From positions 4,216,001 to 4,280,000 of the forward strand of contig OX579637.1 in assembly GCA_951230915.1 (NCBI GenBank): 64,000 nt of DNA, read 5' to 3'. Below are positions 43,262 to 56,300 of this stretch, in pieces. The stretch's first letter is position 1, and the number at the start of each line of letters is the position of its first letter. The position numbers and the translations under genes were made by a program. The notes under the pieces were generated by a model. It was given only the letters and a program-made list of their open reading frames with translations. It had not been told where the DNA came from and did no database searches. This stretch comes from Antitrichia curtipendula. Its lineage: Eukaryota > Streptophyta > Bryopsida > Hypnales > Leucodontaceae.

Positions 43262-46200
43262 TCTTCTCTCCAGTTTTTGTCGTAGTGCCAGTGGACTGAA
43301 ACTGATGCCCTCGTTCGATGAATGCTTTAAGTTTGGATCCATTATAAATCTTCTTCATAATTACCCCCTCAGGTGTGCTGATCTTGTAAGAACCATTGTT
43401 AAAGGCGCGATGCACAACATATGACCCTTGCCATTTTGGTTTGAATTTCTGCCCATGCTGCTTGATCAACCAATGATCGATCATCATAACTAAATCTCCT
43501 TGCTAAAATTTGATTGTTTTCTTGCACCCATCATGCTTGCTTGTATATGAATTTCGCCTGTTTTGGACTGATTCATATACCTGGAGCACACAACGTCGTG
43601 ATTTGTCAAGCTGCTCAAATATATCTACTCGTGCCTGGATTGACTCCTTATCTCCTAGTTCATGCCGAATTGCCATGCGCAGCAAAGTCAACTACAATTC
43701 AATTGGAAGTAAAGCTTCAAAACCAAAAGCTAGCTGGAATGGTGTAAAGCTAGTGGATGTTTTGAAAGCGGTCTGATATGACCACAAGGCTTCACTCACG
43801 TGCAAATCCCACTCTCTGCGTTTGTCCATGACCACTTTGCTTATTATTCCCGCAAGTGTGCCATTAGTTTGCTCTACCAATCCATTTGCTTGAAGGTAGT
43901 AAGGGCTGGCTTGTCTGTGCTTTACTCACATTTTTGAGAGTAACTCGTCTACCAAATCATTCACGAAATGAGTTCCTTGGTTTGTAACAATCTCCAAAGG
44001 GCATTTGTACCTACAAATTATTTGATTAAAAATGAACTCAACTGCCGTCTTCTTATTGCACTTTCAAACGGGTGTCGCTTCTGCCCACTTGAATAAATAA
44101 TCTGTTGCAACAATTAAATATTCATTCTTTTTACCGGTGAGTGAAAGCGGCCCAATAAAATCCACTCTCCACTTCTTGAAAACTCCCATGGGATATACAG
44201 GATGAAGTTTTGAATATGTAATGACTCGCTTGCTAAATAATTGGCAAGGTATGCAGCTGCAACAGAATTGATTGCAGTCAACGTGGAGTGTTGGCCAATA
44301 TAGCCCCGACTGTAAGATTTTCTTTGCTGTGATGTTGGTAGCAAAATGTTCTCCGCAGGGCCCTTCATGGCAACATTCAAGCGTCCTTTGAGCTTCTTCA
44401 GTGTTTATTGCTCTCCTAAGAATTCCATCTTTACCAATACGGTATAGCTTGTCACCTATTAGCGTATACATTTGACTTTGTCTACGAATTGATAGGGGCG
44501 TTGTTGTTGTTGGGGTGTTGAATTGATAGGCAGAACAAGATTTTGTAGGTAATTGATGATATTCTCATACCAAACATTGCTTGTATCAGGTTCATTGATA
44601 AGAAGATAACATTCCGGGTCATCCGAAAGTTTTTCCTATTCAGTCATCGGCGGATGTTTCAGCTCCAACAACAAACCTGCATGAGTTGCTCTGGATCCTT
44701 TTACTGCTTTGATATCTAGGCCATAAGATTGTAAAGCAACCATTAATCTTGCAGATCGTCCTTCCGGATCCTTTTGTTGCAATAGTTGTTTTAATCCTTC
44801 AACATCGCTTTGCACCAAAGTTACCTAATTATTCGACAATAAATAATTTTTGAATTTTATACAAGCAAATAATAACGCTAAGGAGAGGAGCGTATTTGAC
44901 CTCGTAGGAAGTCATTAGTCTGCTTGCATAATATATAGGGTGAGCTCTCCTAGCCTCGTAGTTTTGGAGTAGCACCGCCGCAACAACATATTCCGTGGCG
45001 GACGGAATTATAATGAATTGCTTGTCCCATAGTGGAATTCTAACTATGGGATCACTTGCCAATCTTTCCTTGATATAAGAAAATGCTTGTTTACATTGAT
45101 CACTCCAGACAAAGGGATTAGTCTTGTTGGTTAGCGCACGTATGGGCCGCCCAATGCCTGCAAAATTTGGTATAAAATGATTATGATATACTGTAGTCCC
45201 CTAGAGTTTAGCAGTCTGTTGGCGTGAGATAGGCTAAGACATCTCCAGTATTCGCTTTACTTTGTCAGGATCCACGCATAGGCCCCCACTGAAAACTATG
45301 TATTCTAGAAGCGGGCCTTCCTCAAAACCAATCCTACATTTCTCGGGAGATAAGGAGCATCCGTGTTCACATAGCCTCTGAAACGAGGCTCTAACTTGCT
45401 GAACATGACTGATACGGTCACTATAGACAGCAAAATCATTGAGGTAGACATGAATGAATTTGCCGATATATGGCCCAAAAATCTTTAGCTGCACTCTTTG
45501 AAATGTGCCTCCAACGTTGCATAAGCCAAAAGGCATCCTTGAATAAGCAAAAGTGCCCCAACGGGTAGTAAAAGTAGTACATAAGATGCTATCTTTGTGT
45601 ATCTTTCCTTGGTGATACCCGGCGTAGCCATCGCAAAATGTATACATTTGATGCCCAGCTACCTCATCCAAAAGCTCATCAATGTGAGGCAAGGGTTGGC
45701 GATCTTTTTTCGTAAACTTATTTAGTGCTCTATAATTCACGCACACTCGCCACTTTCCTCCCTTTTTGGATACAATCACCATTGGTGAGATCCACTCCAT
45801 ATTCTTCACTTGTGTGATGAAACCCTCTTCTAACAAATGATCCAGCTCTGCTCTTAGCACGCTCATTTTTTCAGGTGCCATACATTTTTGCCTGGTCCGT
45901 ACGGGTTTAGCCATTGGTATCATCTCAATTTTATGTTCTTCTAATGTGATCGCTGGAAGGTCGCAGTGTCTGGATACAAAGAGATAAGAAAACTCAGTAA
46001 CTAGTGCTTCCAGCTCAGTACATTCTGACAAGGTCAATGTTGGTCCAAATTTAAGCTTGCTCAAGATTTCTTCCTTTCTTGAGGGCACGACTTCAGTATC
46101 TTCAAGATGTTGTATGGAGTGGCCCACCACTTGCGGAAGCACATCCACAGCGTACAATTCGGCCTTTGAGTCATCTGATCACTATAAGAAACCCATGTTT

Positions 46201-47040
46201 TAGGTGCCGTTTTGAAATTTTTTCAGACGGATTTTAGGTGATGTCAAAAAAAACAAATTGTATTTTTTTGTCAATAATCATGTCCAATATAACATCCAGA
46301 TGTTATATTGGACATGATTATTGACAAAAAAATACAATTTGTTTTTTTTGACATCACCTAAAATCCGTCTGAAAAAATTTCAAAACGGCACCTAAAACAT
46401 GGGTTTCTTATAGTGGATTCATCGTTTCTTGACAAGTTTGATCCACATGAAGACTCATTTGTGGCATCCGTGACATCATCTTGTGACGTTCCTTCTGACG
46501 AGCTGGAGTAAGAATCTGACACGACTTCGATGCTAACACAATTGAGTGCCGAGCCAATCTTCATCTTGCATTTCGTCCAATAATTCACAGCATGCACTTG
46601 CCGTAGCCATGGCCGGCCTAGAATCATTGGATATCCTCCCTTGCCCGTCAATATGTCCAAAACATGAGAGTCTATCTTTACTGTCACTCCATTCACTGTC
46701 ACCTATACTTGACTAATGAGACCTAGCAACCTGACGCACCTTTGGTCCGCAACCTTGAGGCGAAGAGACGACGATTTGTTTGGCGTCAGACCAGCATCCT
46801 CCATGAACCATGACGAGATGATGTTCACTGCCGCACCGCCATCAAGAAAGCACCCACCAACATCATGACCGTTTATGGTGGCTTGTACTTGCGGTGATTT
46901 AAGATCCCCCTTTGCTTTGTCCGTAGCATTAACCTTGACTGTAGACTTGCATTGACGTACATTGATCCCTTGACAAAGCTCGCGTCATAAAGATGGACAC
47001 TTCACAACCAGCTGCCCGACTGTGATGTTTGCCGATTGTT
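43251..47040 (-). pseudogene. Ty3/gypsy pol remnant: protease, RT, RNase H, integrase
   Basis: On the minus strand the order is protease (FLDGGAAVN, then YPMILGRPWL, about 46360-46860), reverse transcriptase (45234-46157), RNase H (about 44640-45100), integrase (HHCC finger and catalytic core, about 43700-44470) and a C-terminal tail to 43251. This order defines Ty3/gypsy. The RT has SPMVIVSKKGGKWRVCVNYR and MPFGLCNVGGTFQR, but the active-site motif reads YLND instead of YxDD. RNase H appears to lack its first catalytic Asp. There are several stops and frameshifts, and a CACTA foldback element splits the frame at 46180-46415. Gag is absent; the 5' side ends at an oppositely oriented LTR fragment. 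The element is dead. Confidence 0.85.
46180..46415. mobile_element. 236-bp CACTA-type foldback element with perfect arms
   Basis: It starts CACTATAAGAAACCC and ends GGGTTTCTTATAGTG. Two 117-bp arms are perfectly complementary around a 2-base centre (CA). The flanks are GAT at 46177-46179 and GAT at 46416-46418, the 3-bp duplication typical of CACTA (En/Spm) elements. It has no coding capacity and needs a transposase in trans. It interrupts the gypsy frame, so it came later. Perfect arms mean a very recent insertion or maintenance by conversion. Confidence 0.92.
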
Positions 47041-47051
47041 TTCCTAAATCT

Positions 47052-47190
47052 TGCAAGATCAAAAAATATGTAGGAGAGCACTCAAGGAGATACTTGTGAT
47101 AGCTCTCAATATAAATAAAAGAGAATAAAATTATATTATAGGATGGGTGTTAAATTGTGTATTTTCATCTGGTTTCATTGCCGGGACTTG
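47052..47190 (+). mobile_element. LTR fragment in plus orientation, 5' side of the gypsy remnant
   Basis: Matches the second half of the LTRs at 42713 and 42967 (ATATGTAGGAGAGCACTCAA, GATACTTGTGATAGC, TTTCATCTGGTTTCATTGCC). Its orientation is opposite to the gypsy pol frame, so this end is rearranged or belongs to another element. Confidence 0.75.
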
Positions 47191-48340
47191 CTAAGAATTT
47201 GTCAAAGGGTGAAAGCCAAGAGGATTCCCGTACATCTGAGGAAGCAGCGTGGTGGATTGATAAGTTAGCGTGTGAAGTTTGCATGAGAGATCTAATATCA
47301 ATACTAGGAGGTCAATAAGCGACAAGAACGAGAGAACTTTCCAACGGAGTAGAGCATGAAATAAATTAAGTCAGTGAGGATGTGCTTTGCTCCTGCACCC
47401 TGAGTAGAGGACATCGGCGAAGAGGTGGTCAATTCGTTTACAATCGGTGAAGATAGAAACGTGAGCGAGCATCGATTACCTTTAATTTGTGGATTCGTTA
47501 ATTTAGCTTTAGAACCGGTTGAAGCAGCACTACAAGTGACCAAAGAAGTTGAGCAATCCACTGGTTTTATAATTTACACATATAGAGCTTTTGACGCCCC
47601 TGCGAGCTACCTCACCGAGTTATCAGATTTTGACGAAGTCAATTCCCAGTTTTTTGCAGAGGAGGATTCATTTTGCTAAGCCATCTTCCATTTTTCAAGA
47701 ACTTTGATTCGATTCATGATTCCAAGTTGATAACATCACAGCTGAAGCTTTGATGACATAAGCAAATTATAGAAACAGTGTGAAGGCATCGTTGATGTTG
47801 CTTGTGTTTGTAGGCTTGTAGGGAGTTCTTGGTTGCACTTCTCTCATCATTGTCGTCGTTGTCGTCATCGTGCTGCTGTGAAAGTTTTCATCGATCGCTC
47901 TGTCTTCTTCGTCGTCGTCCTGTTTCTCATATTCAATCGCCCCTCTGTCTGTTTCGGCGTCATCAGTCTCCTTTGCCACATTGGTTTGGTAGGTGCACAG
48001 ACAACAAGAGTCTGCGAAAGGAGTGGCTGGCTGTCTCACGGGCTTGCAAGCGTTCGGTGGGGACGACATTTGATTCAGCAGTTCAAGTATGCTACTACAT
48101 AGATCTGTCGATCTCTGGCCCTCTCCAATTAGTTATTGCTGTAACTTTATTCACCAAGGGTTGAGATTCAAGATGTGCTTGACTTCATTGAATTGCACCT
48201 AGTATACATGCAGTAAGATTGAAGGGCTGCTGAAGACGCGCGTGTCATTGAAAAGTGTGACGTTAGCGGCAACCCATTTTTAAATTTGACCGATTATATC
48301 CCATGCCATTTTTTTGTGATCTGTTCGAGGCATGGGATTT
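47191..48340. other. Interval without a supported gene
   Basis: Less AT-rich than the flanks. A plus-strand open frame of 84 codons (47425-47679) and a serine-rich one at 47829-48164 exist, but neither has a recognisable motif or splice context, and a TCGTCGTC-rich stretch at 47850-47930 explains the latter. Confidence 0.4.
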
Positions 48341-48349
48341 TCTACATTT

Positions 48350-48439
48350 GCAAATTACCTATATATTACAAATTACCTATATATTACAAATTACCTACAT
48401 ATTACAAATTACCTACATTTTGCAAATTACCTACATTTT
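48350..48439 (+). repeat. 18-bp tandem repeat, five copies
   Basis: Unit ACAAATTACCTATATATT and its variants with ACATTTT, five consecutive copies in 90 bases. Confidence 0.9.
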
Positions 48440-50370
48440 GTGATTTTGTATTTGCTTAGAGCTCTATAGTACTCTATTTTTTCACAAAAAGGGAGGGAAG
48501 TAAGTGCAACCTCGATAACAGGTGAGCTGTTACCTATTACCTACATAAAAGACGTGCATATAGAATACTTTAGAAGTTTACACTCTTGCCCTTTCAATCT
48601 CTTCATGCATTTATTTTACAATATGAAGGAGATTTGCATCTATTGATGGATCCTAAATTTGTCAAACGGAAAACAATCGGAACTGATGTCGTCTAACCTC
48701 GTAATTGTTCTTTCCCTTCGATCTTGGTTTTCTTCTGACCCAAAACAGTGGAAACGCTAGGGATCTCCGCAGCTTCTCTCGCGTCTACAGCCGCCACAAT
48801 TTCCATTGCCCGCGCAGCCTCCTCAGCATTTTCTCGTGCTCAAGAGAAAAAAGCGCTACTGTAACATTGCTCATGGCTTAATATAAGAACCCCCCCAATT
48901 GGATTTCTTTGATGTCTTTTCCGCCCTGAATTCAGAATAAGGCGAGCGTTCAATGTGTTCGAATGTTGGATACGTTTTAGAAGAATGTGTCGTAACGCAT
49001 CCATATAATGTGTATGTGCGGCCTTTTACTTCGAAAGTTGACTACATTGGAGGGAGGCCGTGCGCACCCGGATTTGAATACAGGCATTTCTATATTCGAC
49101 TCGCCAAACATGCTAGTGTGATTTTCCACTGACAATCGGAAATTCCACGCACTCAAGGAAGGTATCAAGGCTCACTTCTCGATGGAGGAAAACATGACTT
49201 GTGAGCCGGATTTGTCAGTGATAAGGTGATCTCGATTCTACACCCTCATTGTAAATCTTAACTAGTCCACTTTCTGAAGATTGTTACGCTACGAGTGGAA
49301 TCGTTGTACGGTTTCCAAATAGCCAACAATGCTTTCCACAAAGCGGATCAAGTATCGAATTCCAGGCAATGAGTGGTTAAGGTGAGACCAAAAGCCATTA
49401 TAGTCAGGACGCCTTATACGGTTCACAATTGTTGGGATTTTTTGGTGTTCCCTTTCTTGTTTTTTTGAACATATGAAACTTATTGTAGGATTATAGAATG
49501 ATTTAGGCTTAGTCGACGTGGATTTCATTTCAAGTGGTAGGGTTTAGGATGCTAGGATTCAATGTTCTCAATAGTAGTGATGAGTAGTTACTAAATAATA
49601 CTCATAATTTAATTTAGTCAGAGGCTCATACTTAAAATCATCCCTAACCTCAAAGATAATAAATAACACAAAATAACAAAATTATTTGGTTCACTTCAGG
49701 TGCCTTTACTATCAATTTTTTAGATAGCCTAAAATCAAAAAGTTATTGTTAGTAGAAGGTAGCCATGATCATGATCAAATTAAATCAAGGAATAATTATT
49801 TCTAAAAATATTATCGGCTCTACACATAGTAGGGGGATCATGAGCCCCAGTTACACCTAAACCTAATTCAAAAGTATCATAATTATTCTTGAACAACTAC
49901 ATAATAATTATATTCATATACTAGTGTCAAATGTTGTAAAATTATAGTGAGATTATTTATTCTACATCCTAATTTCAAAATTCTCTTCGGACTAATGAAC
50001 ACTCGAATTACCAATAATTAATTTAGAGTCTCATATTAATACCTCACATCCCACTCCAAGTTTATAACTATGTTACACAAACCCGTAGTTAATAACCATC
50101 GATAGTACGATCATACAAAATACAATGAAAACAAAGTCTACCTAAAGTAAAACTAAGTTCCAATAAAAACAATTAATGTTTAAACTCATTACAATAGGAT
50201 TATTAAGGGCTTACAATTTCTGAAAAGCAACAAATAAAACCATTCATAAGACCATATTCTACGTGAATGGAAGTCGATGCAATGCAGTCTACATCATTGA
50301 CATACATAATGGGTTAAAAATTAAACAGTCAAATAATGAAAACCAATATAGCAAAAGGGCACATGACTAA
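48440..50370. other. AT-rich interval before the satellite
   Basis: No supported gene or RNA. GC is somewhat higher at 48640-49150, with no coding frame of note. From 49560 the sequence is low-complexity AT-rich DNA leading into the satellite. Confidence 0.45.
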
Positions 50371-53300
50371 AAATGCATGTGGTTTTAAAATTAAAACCTA
50401 AAAATCCCCAATTCCATTTAGTCAAAAATCTCAAGTGTCCTAGACATTTTCAACTTCTCCCTATTTTTTTGGGCCTCTTTGGCACGTCAATTGTTAAATA
50501 TTAAAGAGATGCGTTTCCAAGAAGAACACGGCTCACTCAAGTGCACCATGATTAGTTAATAATGTAAATGCATGGGGTTTCAGAATTAAAACCTAGGAGT
50601 CCCCATTTCCATTTAGTCATGAATTGCACATGTCTTTGACATTTCCAACTTCTTCCTATTTTTTTGGCATCTTTGGCACGTCACTTGGCAAACATTGGAG
50701 AACGTGGGATTCCAAGGAAAACACGACGCACTCAAGTGCACCGTGATAAATCAATACTGTGAATGCATGGGGTTTTAGAATTAAAACCTAGGAGTCCCCA
50801 TTTCCATTTAGTCATGAATTGCACATGTCTTTGACATTTCCAACTTCTTCCTATTTTTTTGGCGTCTTTGGCACGTCACTTGGCAAACATTGGAGAACGT
50901 GGGATTCCAAGGAAAACACGACGCACTCAAGTGCACCGTGATAAATCAATACTGTGAATGCATGGGGTTTTAGAATTAAAACCTAACAGTCTCCAATTCC
51001 ATTTAGTCATGAATTTCAACTGCCCTTGACATTTCCAGCTTCTCCCTGTTTTTTGGGGCTTCTTTGGCACACAAATTGTCAAACAATGCAGACGTGGGTT
51101 TCCAAGGAGAACACGACTAATTCAAGTGCACCGTATATAATTAATACTGTGAATGCATGGAAATTCATAACTAAAACCTAAGATTCCTCAATTGCATTTA
51201 GTCAGGAATTTCAGGTGTCTTTGACATTTCCAACTGCTCCCTATTTTTTTGGGCCTCTTTGGCACGCAAATTGTCAAACAATGCAGACGTGGGTTTCCAA
51301 GGAGAACACGACTAATTCAAGTGCACCGTATATAATTAATACTGTGAATGCATGGAAATTCATAACTAAAACCTAAGATTCCTCAATTGCATTTAGTCAG
51401 GAATTTCAGGTGTCTTTGACATTTCCAACTGCTCCCTATTTTTTTGGGCCTCTTTGGCACGCAAATTGTCAAACAATGCAGACGTGGGTTTCCAAGGAGA
51501 ACACGACTAATTCAAGTGCACCGTATATAATTAATACTGTGAATGCATGGAAATTCATAACTAAAACCTAAGATTCCTCAATTGCATTTAGTCAGGAATT
51601 TCACGTGTCCTTGACATTTCCAACTTCTCCCTATTATTTTGGGCCTCTTTCGCAGGTGACTTGTCAAACATTGGAGACGTCCATTTCCAAAGAGAACATG
51701 ACCCACTTATGTGCACCGTGATTAATTATTACTTTGAATGTATGGAGTTTACAAATTAAAACCTATAAGTGCCCAAATCCACTGAGTCATGAATTTCAAC
51801 TGTCTTTGATATTTGCAACTTCTCCCTATTTTTTTGGGCCTCTTTGGCACGTGAATTGTCATACTTGGAGACATGGGTTTTGAAGGTGAATGTGTCGCAC
51901 TCAAGTGCATCGTGATTAGTTAATAATGTAAATGCATGGATTTTAGAATTAAAACCTTAAAGTCCCCACTTTCATTTAGTCATGAATTTCAAATGTTCTT
52001 GACATTTTCAACTTCCTCGGAATTTATTGGACGTCTTTGGCACACAAATTGTCAAACAAAAGAGACATGGGTTTCCAACGAGAACATGACTCATTCAAGT
52101 GCACAGTAATTAATTAATACTGTAAATGCATCGGAATTTATAACTAAAACCTAGGAGTGCCAAAGTTCCACTTAGTCATGAATTTCAAATGTCCTTGACA
52201 ATTCCAACTTCTCCCAAAATTTTTGGGCCTCTTCTGCAGGTGACTTGTCAAACATTGGAGACGTGGGTTTCCAAAGCAATCACGACCCACTCAAGTGCAC
52301 CGTGGTTAGTTAATACTTTGAATGTATGGAGTTTACAAATTAAAACCTAAGAGTCTCCAAATCCATTTAGTCATGAATTTTAAGTGTCCTTGACATTTTC
52401 AACTTCTCCCTATTTTTCTGGGCCTCTTTGACATGTGAACTGTCATACACTGGAGACATGGGTTTTCAAGGTGAACACAACGCACTCAAGTGCACCGTAA
52501 TTAATTAAGACTGTGAATGCAAGGGAATTCATAACTAAAACCTAACAGTCCCCAATTCCATTTAGTCATGAATTTCAAGTGTTTTTGACATTTCCAACTA
52601 CTCCCTATTTTTGTAGGCCACGTAGGTAGGTGAATTTTCAAACATTGGAGACGTGGGTTTCCAAGGAGAACATGATGCACTCAAGTGCGCCGTGATTAAT
52701 TAATACTATGAATGCATGGAAATTTAGAAAGCAAACCTAAAAGTCCCCATTTTCACTTAGTGATGAATTTCAACTGTCCTTGACATCTCCAAATACTCCC
52801 TATCTTTTTGGGCCACCTTGGAAGGTGACTTGTCAAACAATGGAGACGTGGGATTCCAAGGAGAACACGACTCACTCAAGTGCACCGTGATTAATTAATA
52901 TTGTAAATGCATGAAATTTTATAACTAAAACCTAAAAGTCCCCAATTCCATTTAATCATGAATTTCAGGTGTCCTTGATGTTTCTAACTTCTTTCTAATT
53001 TTCTGGGCCCCTTTGGCACGCAAATTGTCAGACAATGGAGACGTAGCATTGCAAGGAGAACACAACTCATTCAAGTGCACCGTGATTAATTAATACTTTG
53101 AATGCATGGGGGTTCATAATTCAAACCTAGGAATGCCAAAGTTTCATTTAGTCATGAATTTCAAATGTTCTTGACATTTCCAACTTCTCTCTATTTTTCT
53201 AAGCCTCTTTGGCACGCAATTTGTCAAAAAATGGAGACGTGGGTTTTGAAGGAGAACACGATTCACTCAAGTGCACCGTAATTAAATAATACTGTGAATG

Positions 53301-56300
53301 CATGGGAATTCATTATTAAAACCTAAGAGTCCTCAATTCCATTTAGTCATGAATTTAAAATGTTTCTGACAATTCCAACATCTTCCTATCCTTTTGGGCC
53401 TCCTTGGCACGAAAATTGTCAATCAATGGAGACGTGGGTTTCCAAAGAGACATGACTCACTCAAGTGTACCGTAATTAATTAATACTGTGAATGCATGGG
53501 ATTTCATAACTAATACCTAACAGTCTCGAATTCCATTTAGTCATGAATTTGAAATGTCAGAAACATTTCCAACTTCTCCCTATTATTTTGGGCCCCTTTG
53601 GCATGCAAATTGTCAAACAATGGAGACGTGGGTTTCCAAGGAGAACACGACTCACTCAAGTGCATCATGATTAATTAATACTGTCGATGCATGGAATTTC
53701 ATAACTAAAACCTAAAAGTCCCCAATTCCATTTATTTATGAATTTCAGGTGTCCTTGACGTTTCTAACTTCTACCTATTTTTCTAAGCCACTTTGGCACA
53801 TAAATTGACAAAAAATGGAGGCGTAGGTTTCCAAGGAAAACACGACTCGCTCAAGTGCACCATGACTAATTTTTGTTATGAATGCATGGGATTTCATAAC
53901 TAAGACCAAAAAGTCCCCAATTCCATTCTATTTAGTCATGAATTTCAGGTGTCTTTGACATTTCCAACTGCTCTCTATTTTTTGGGGCCTTTTTGGCACG
54001 CAAATTGTCAAAACATGGAGACGTGGGGTTCCAAGAAGAATACGACGCACTCAAGTGCACCGTGATTAGCTAATATTGTAATTGCATGGACTTTCATAAC
54101 TAAAACCTAATAGTTCTCAACTCCAGGTAGGCATGAATTTCAACTGTCCTTGACATTTCCAACTAATCGATAGTTTTTTGAGCCACCTAGACAAGTGAAT
54201 TTTCAAAAATTGGAGATGTGGGTTTTCAAGGAGAACACGATGCACTCAAGTGCATCGTGATTAGTTAATATTGTAAATGCATAGATTTTAGAATTAAAAC
54301 CGTAGAGTCCCCAATTCCATTTAGTCATGAATTTCAAGTGTCCTTGACAATTCCAACTTCTCCCTTTTTTTTTGGGTCTCTTTGGCACGCAAATTGTCAA
54401 ACATTGGAGACGTGGGTTTCCAAGGGGAATACGACTCATTCAAGTGCACCGTGATTAATTAATACTGTAAATGCATGGGAATTCATAGCTAAGACCTAAT
54501 AGTCCTCAAATCCATTTACTCATGAATTTTAAGTGTCCTTGACATTTCTAACTTCTCCCTATTTTTCTGGGCCTCTTTGGTACGTGAACTATCATACACT
54601 GGAGACATGGGTTTCCAAGGTGAATACGTCGCACTCAAGTGCACCGTGGTTAGTTAATTTTGTAAATGCATAGATTTTAGGATTAAAACCTTAAAGTCTC
54701 CAATTCCATTTAGTCATGAGTTTCAAATGTCCTTGACATTTCCAACTACTCCTTATTTTTCTAGGCCACGTAGGAAGGTGAATTTTCAAACATTGGAGAC
54801 GTGGGTTTTCAAGAAGAACTAGATGCACTCAAGTGCGCCGTGATTAGTTAATACTGTAAATGCATGGGGTTTTAGAATGAAAACCTAAAAGTCCCCATTT
54901 TCACTTAGTGATGAATTTCAACTGTCCTTGACATTTCCAACTACTTCCTATCTTTTTGGGCCACCTTGGAAGGTGACTTGTCAAACAACGGAGACGTGGG
55001 ATTCCAAAGAGAACACGACTCACTCAAGTGCATTGTAATTATTTAATACTGTGAATGCATGGAAATTCATAACTAAAACCTAACAGTCCTCAATTCCATT
55101 TAGTCACGAATTTCAGGTGTCCTTGACATTTCCAACTATTCCCTATTTTTTTGGGCCACCTTGAAAGGTGACTTGTCAAACATTAGAGACGTGGGTTTCT
55201 AGGGAGAACATGATGCACTCAAGTACGCGTGATTAGTTAATATTGTAAATGCATGAAATTTTATAACTAAAACCTAAAAGTCCCCAATTCCATTTAATCA
55301 TGAATTTCAGGTGTCCTTGATGTTTCTAACTTCTTTCTAATTTTCTGGGCCCCTTTGGCACGCAAATTGTCAGACAATGGAGACGTAGCATTGCAAGGAG
55401 AACACGACTCATTCAAGTGCACCGTGATTAATTAGTACTTTGAATGCATGGTGTTTTACAAATTAAAACCTAAGAGTCCCCAAATCCATTTAGTCAAAAA
55501 TTTTAAGTGTCCTTGACATTTCCAACTTCTCCCTATCTTTTTGGGCCCCTTTGGCATGTGAGTTGTCATACATTGGAGACGTGGGTTTCCAAGATGAACA
55601 CGTCGCACTCAAGTTTATCGTGATTTGTTAATATTGTAAATGCATGGATTTTAGAATTAAAACCTTAGAGTCCCCAATTTCATTGAGTCATGAATTTCAA
55701 GTGTCCTCAACATTTTCAACTTCCCCGGAATTTATTGGACGTCTTTGGCACGCAAATTGTCAAACAATGGAGACGTGGGTTTCCAAGAAGAATACGACGC
55801 ACACAAGTGATCCGTGATTAGGTAATACTGTAAATGCATGGGATTTTAGAATGAAATCCTAAAAGTCCTCATTTCCATTTTGTTAACAATTTCACGTGTC
55901 CTTGACATTTATAACTTTTCCCTATTTTTTTGAAGTCTTTGGCACGTAACTTGTCAAACATTGGACACGTGGGTTTCCAAGGAAAACACGACGCACTCAA
56001 CTGCACCGTAATTAGTTGATACGTTGAATGCATAAGGTTTTAGAATTAAACCTAATAGTCCCTAGTTCCATTTAGTCATGAATTTCAAGTGTTCCTAACA
56101 TTCCAACTTATCCCTATTCTTTGGGCCTCTTTGGTACGCGAGTTGTCAAACATTGAAGACGTGGGTTTCTAAGGAGAACATGATTCACTCAAGTGCACCG
56201 TGATTAGTTAATACTATAACTGCATGGAAATTTACAACTGAAACCTAAGAGTCCTCAATTCCATTTAGTCATGAATTTCAAATGTTCTTGACATATCCAA

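Noticed and set aside
47829..48164. Ser/Arg-rich 111-codon frame
   Set aside because: A TCGTCGTC-like simple repeat produces it; no domain is visible.
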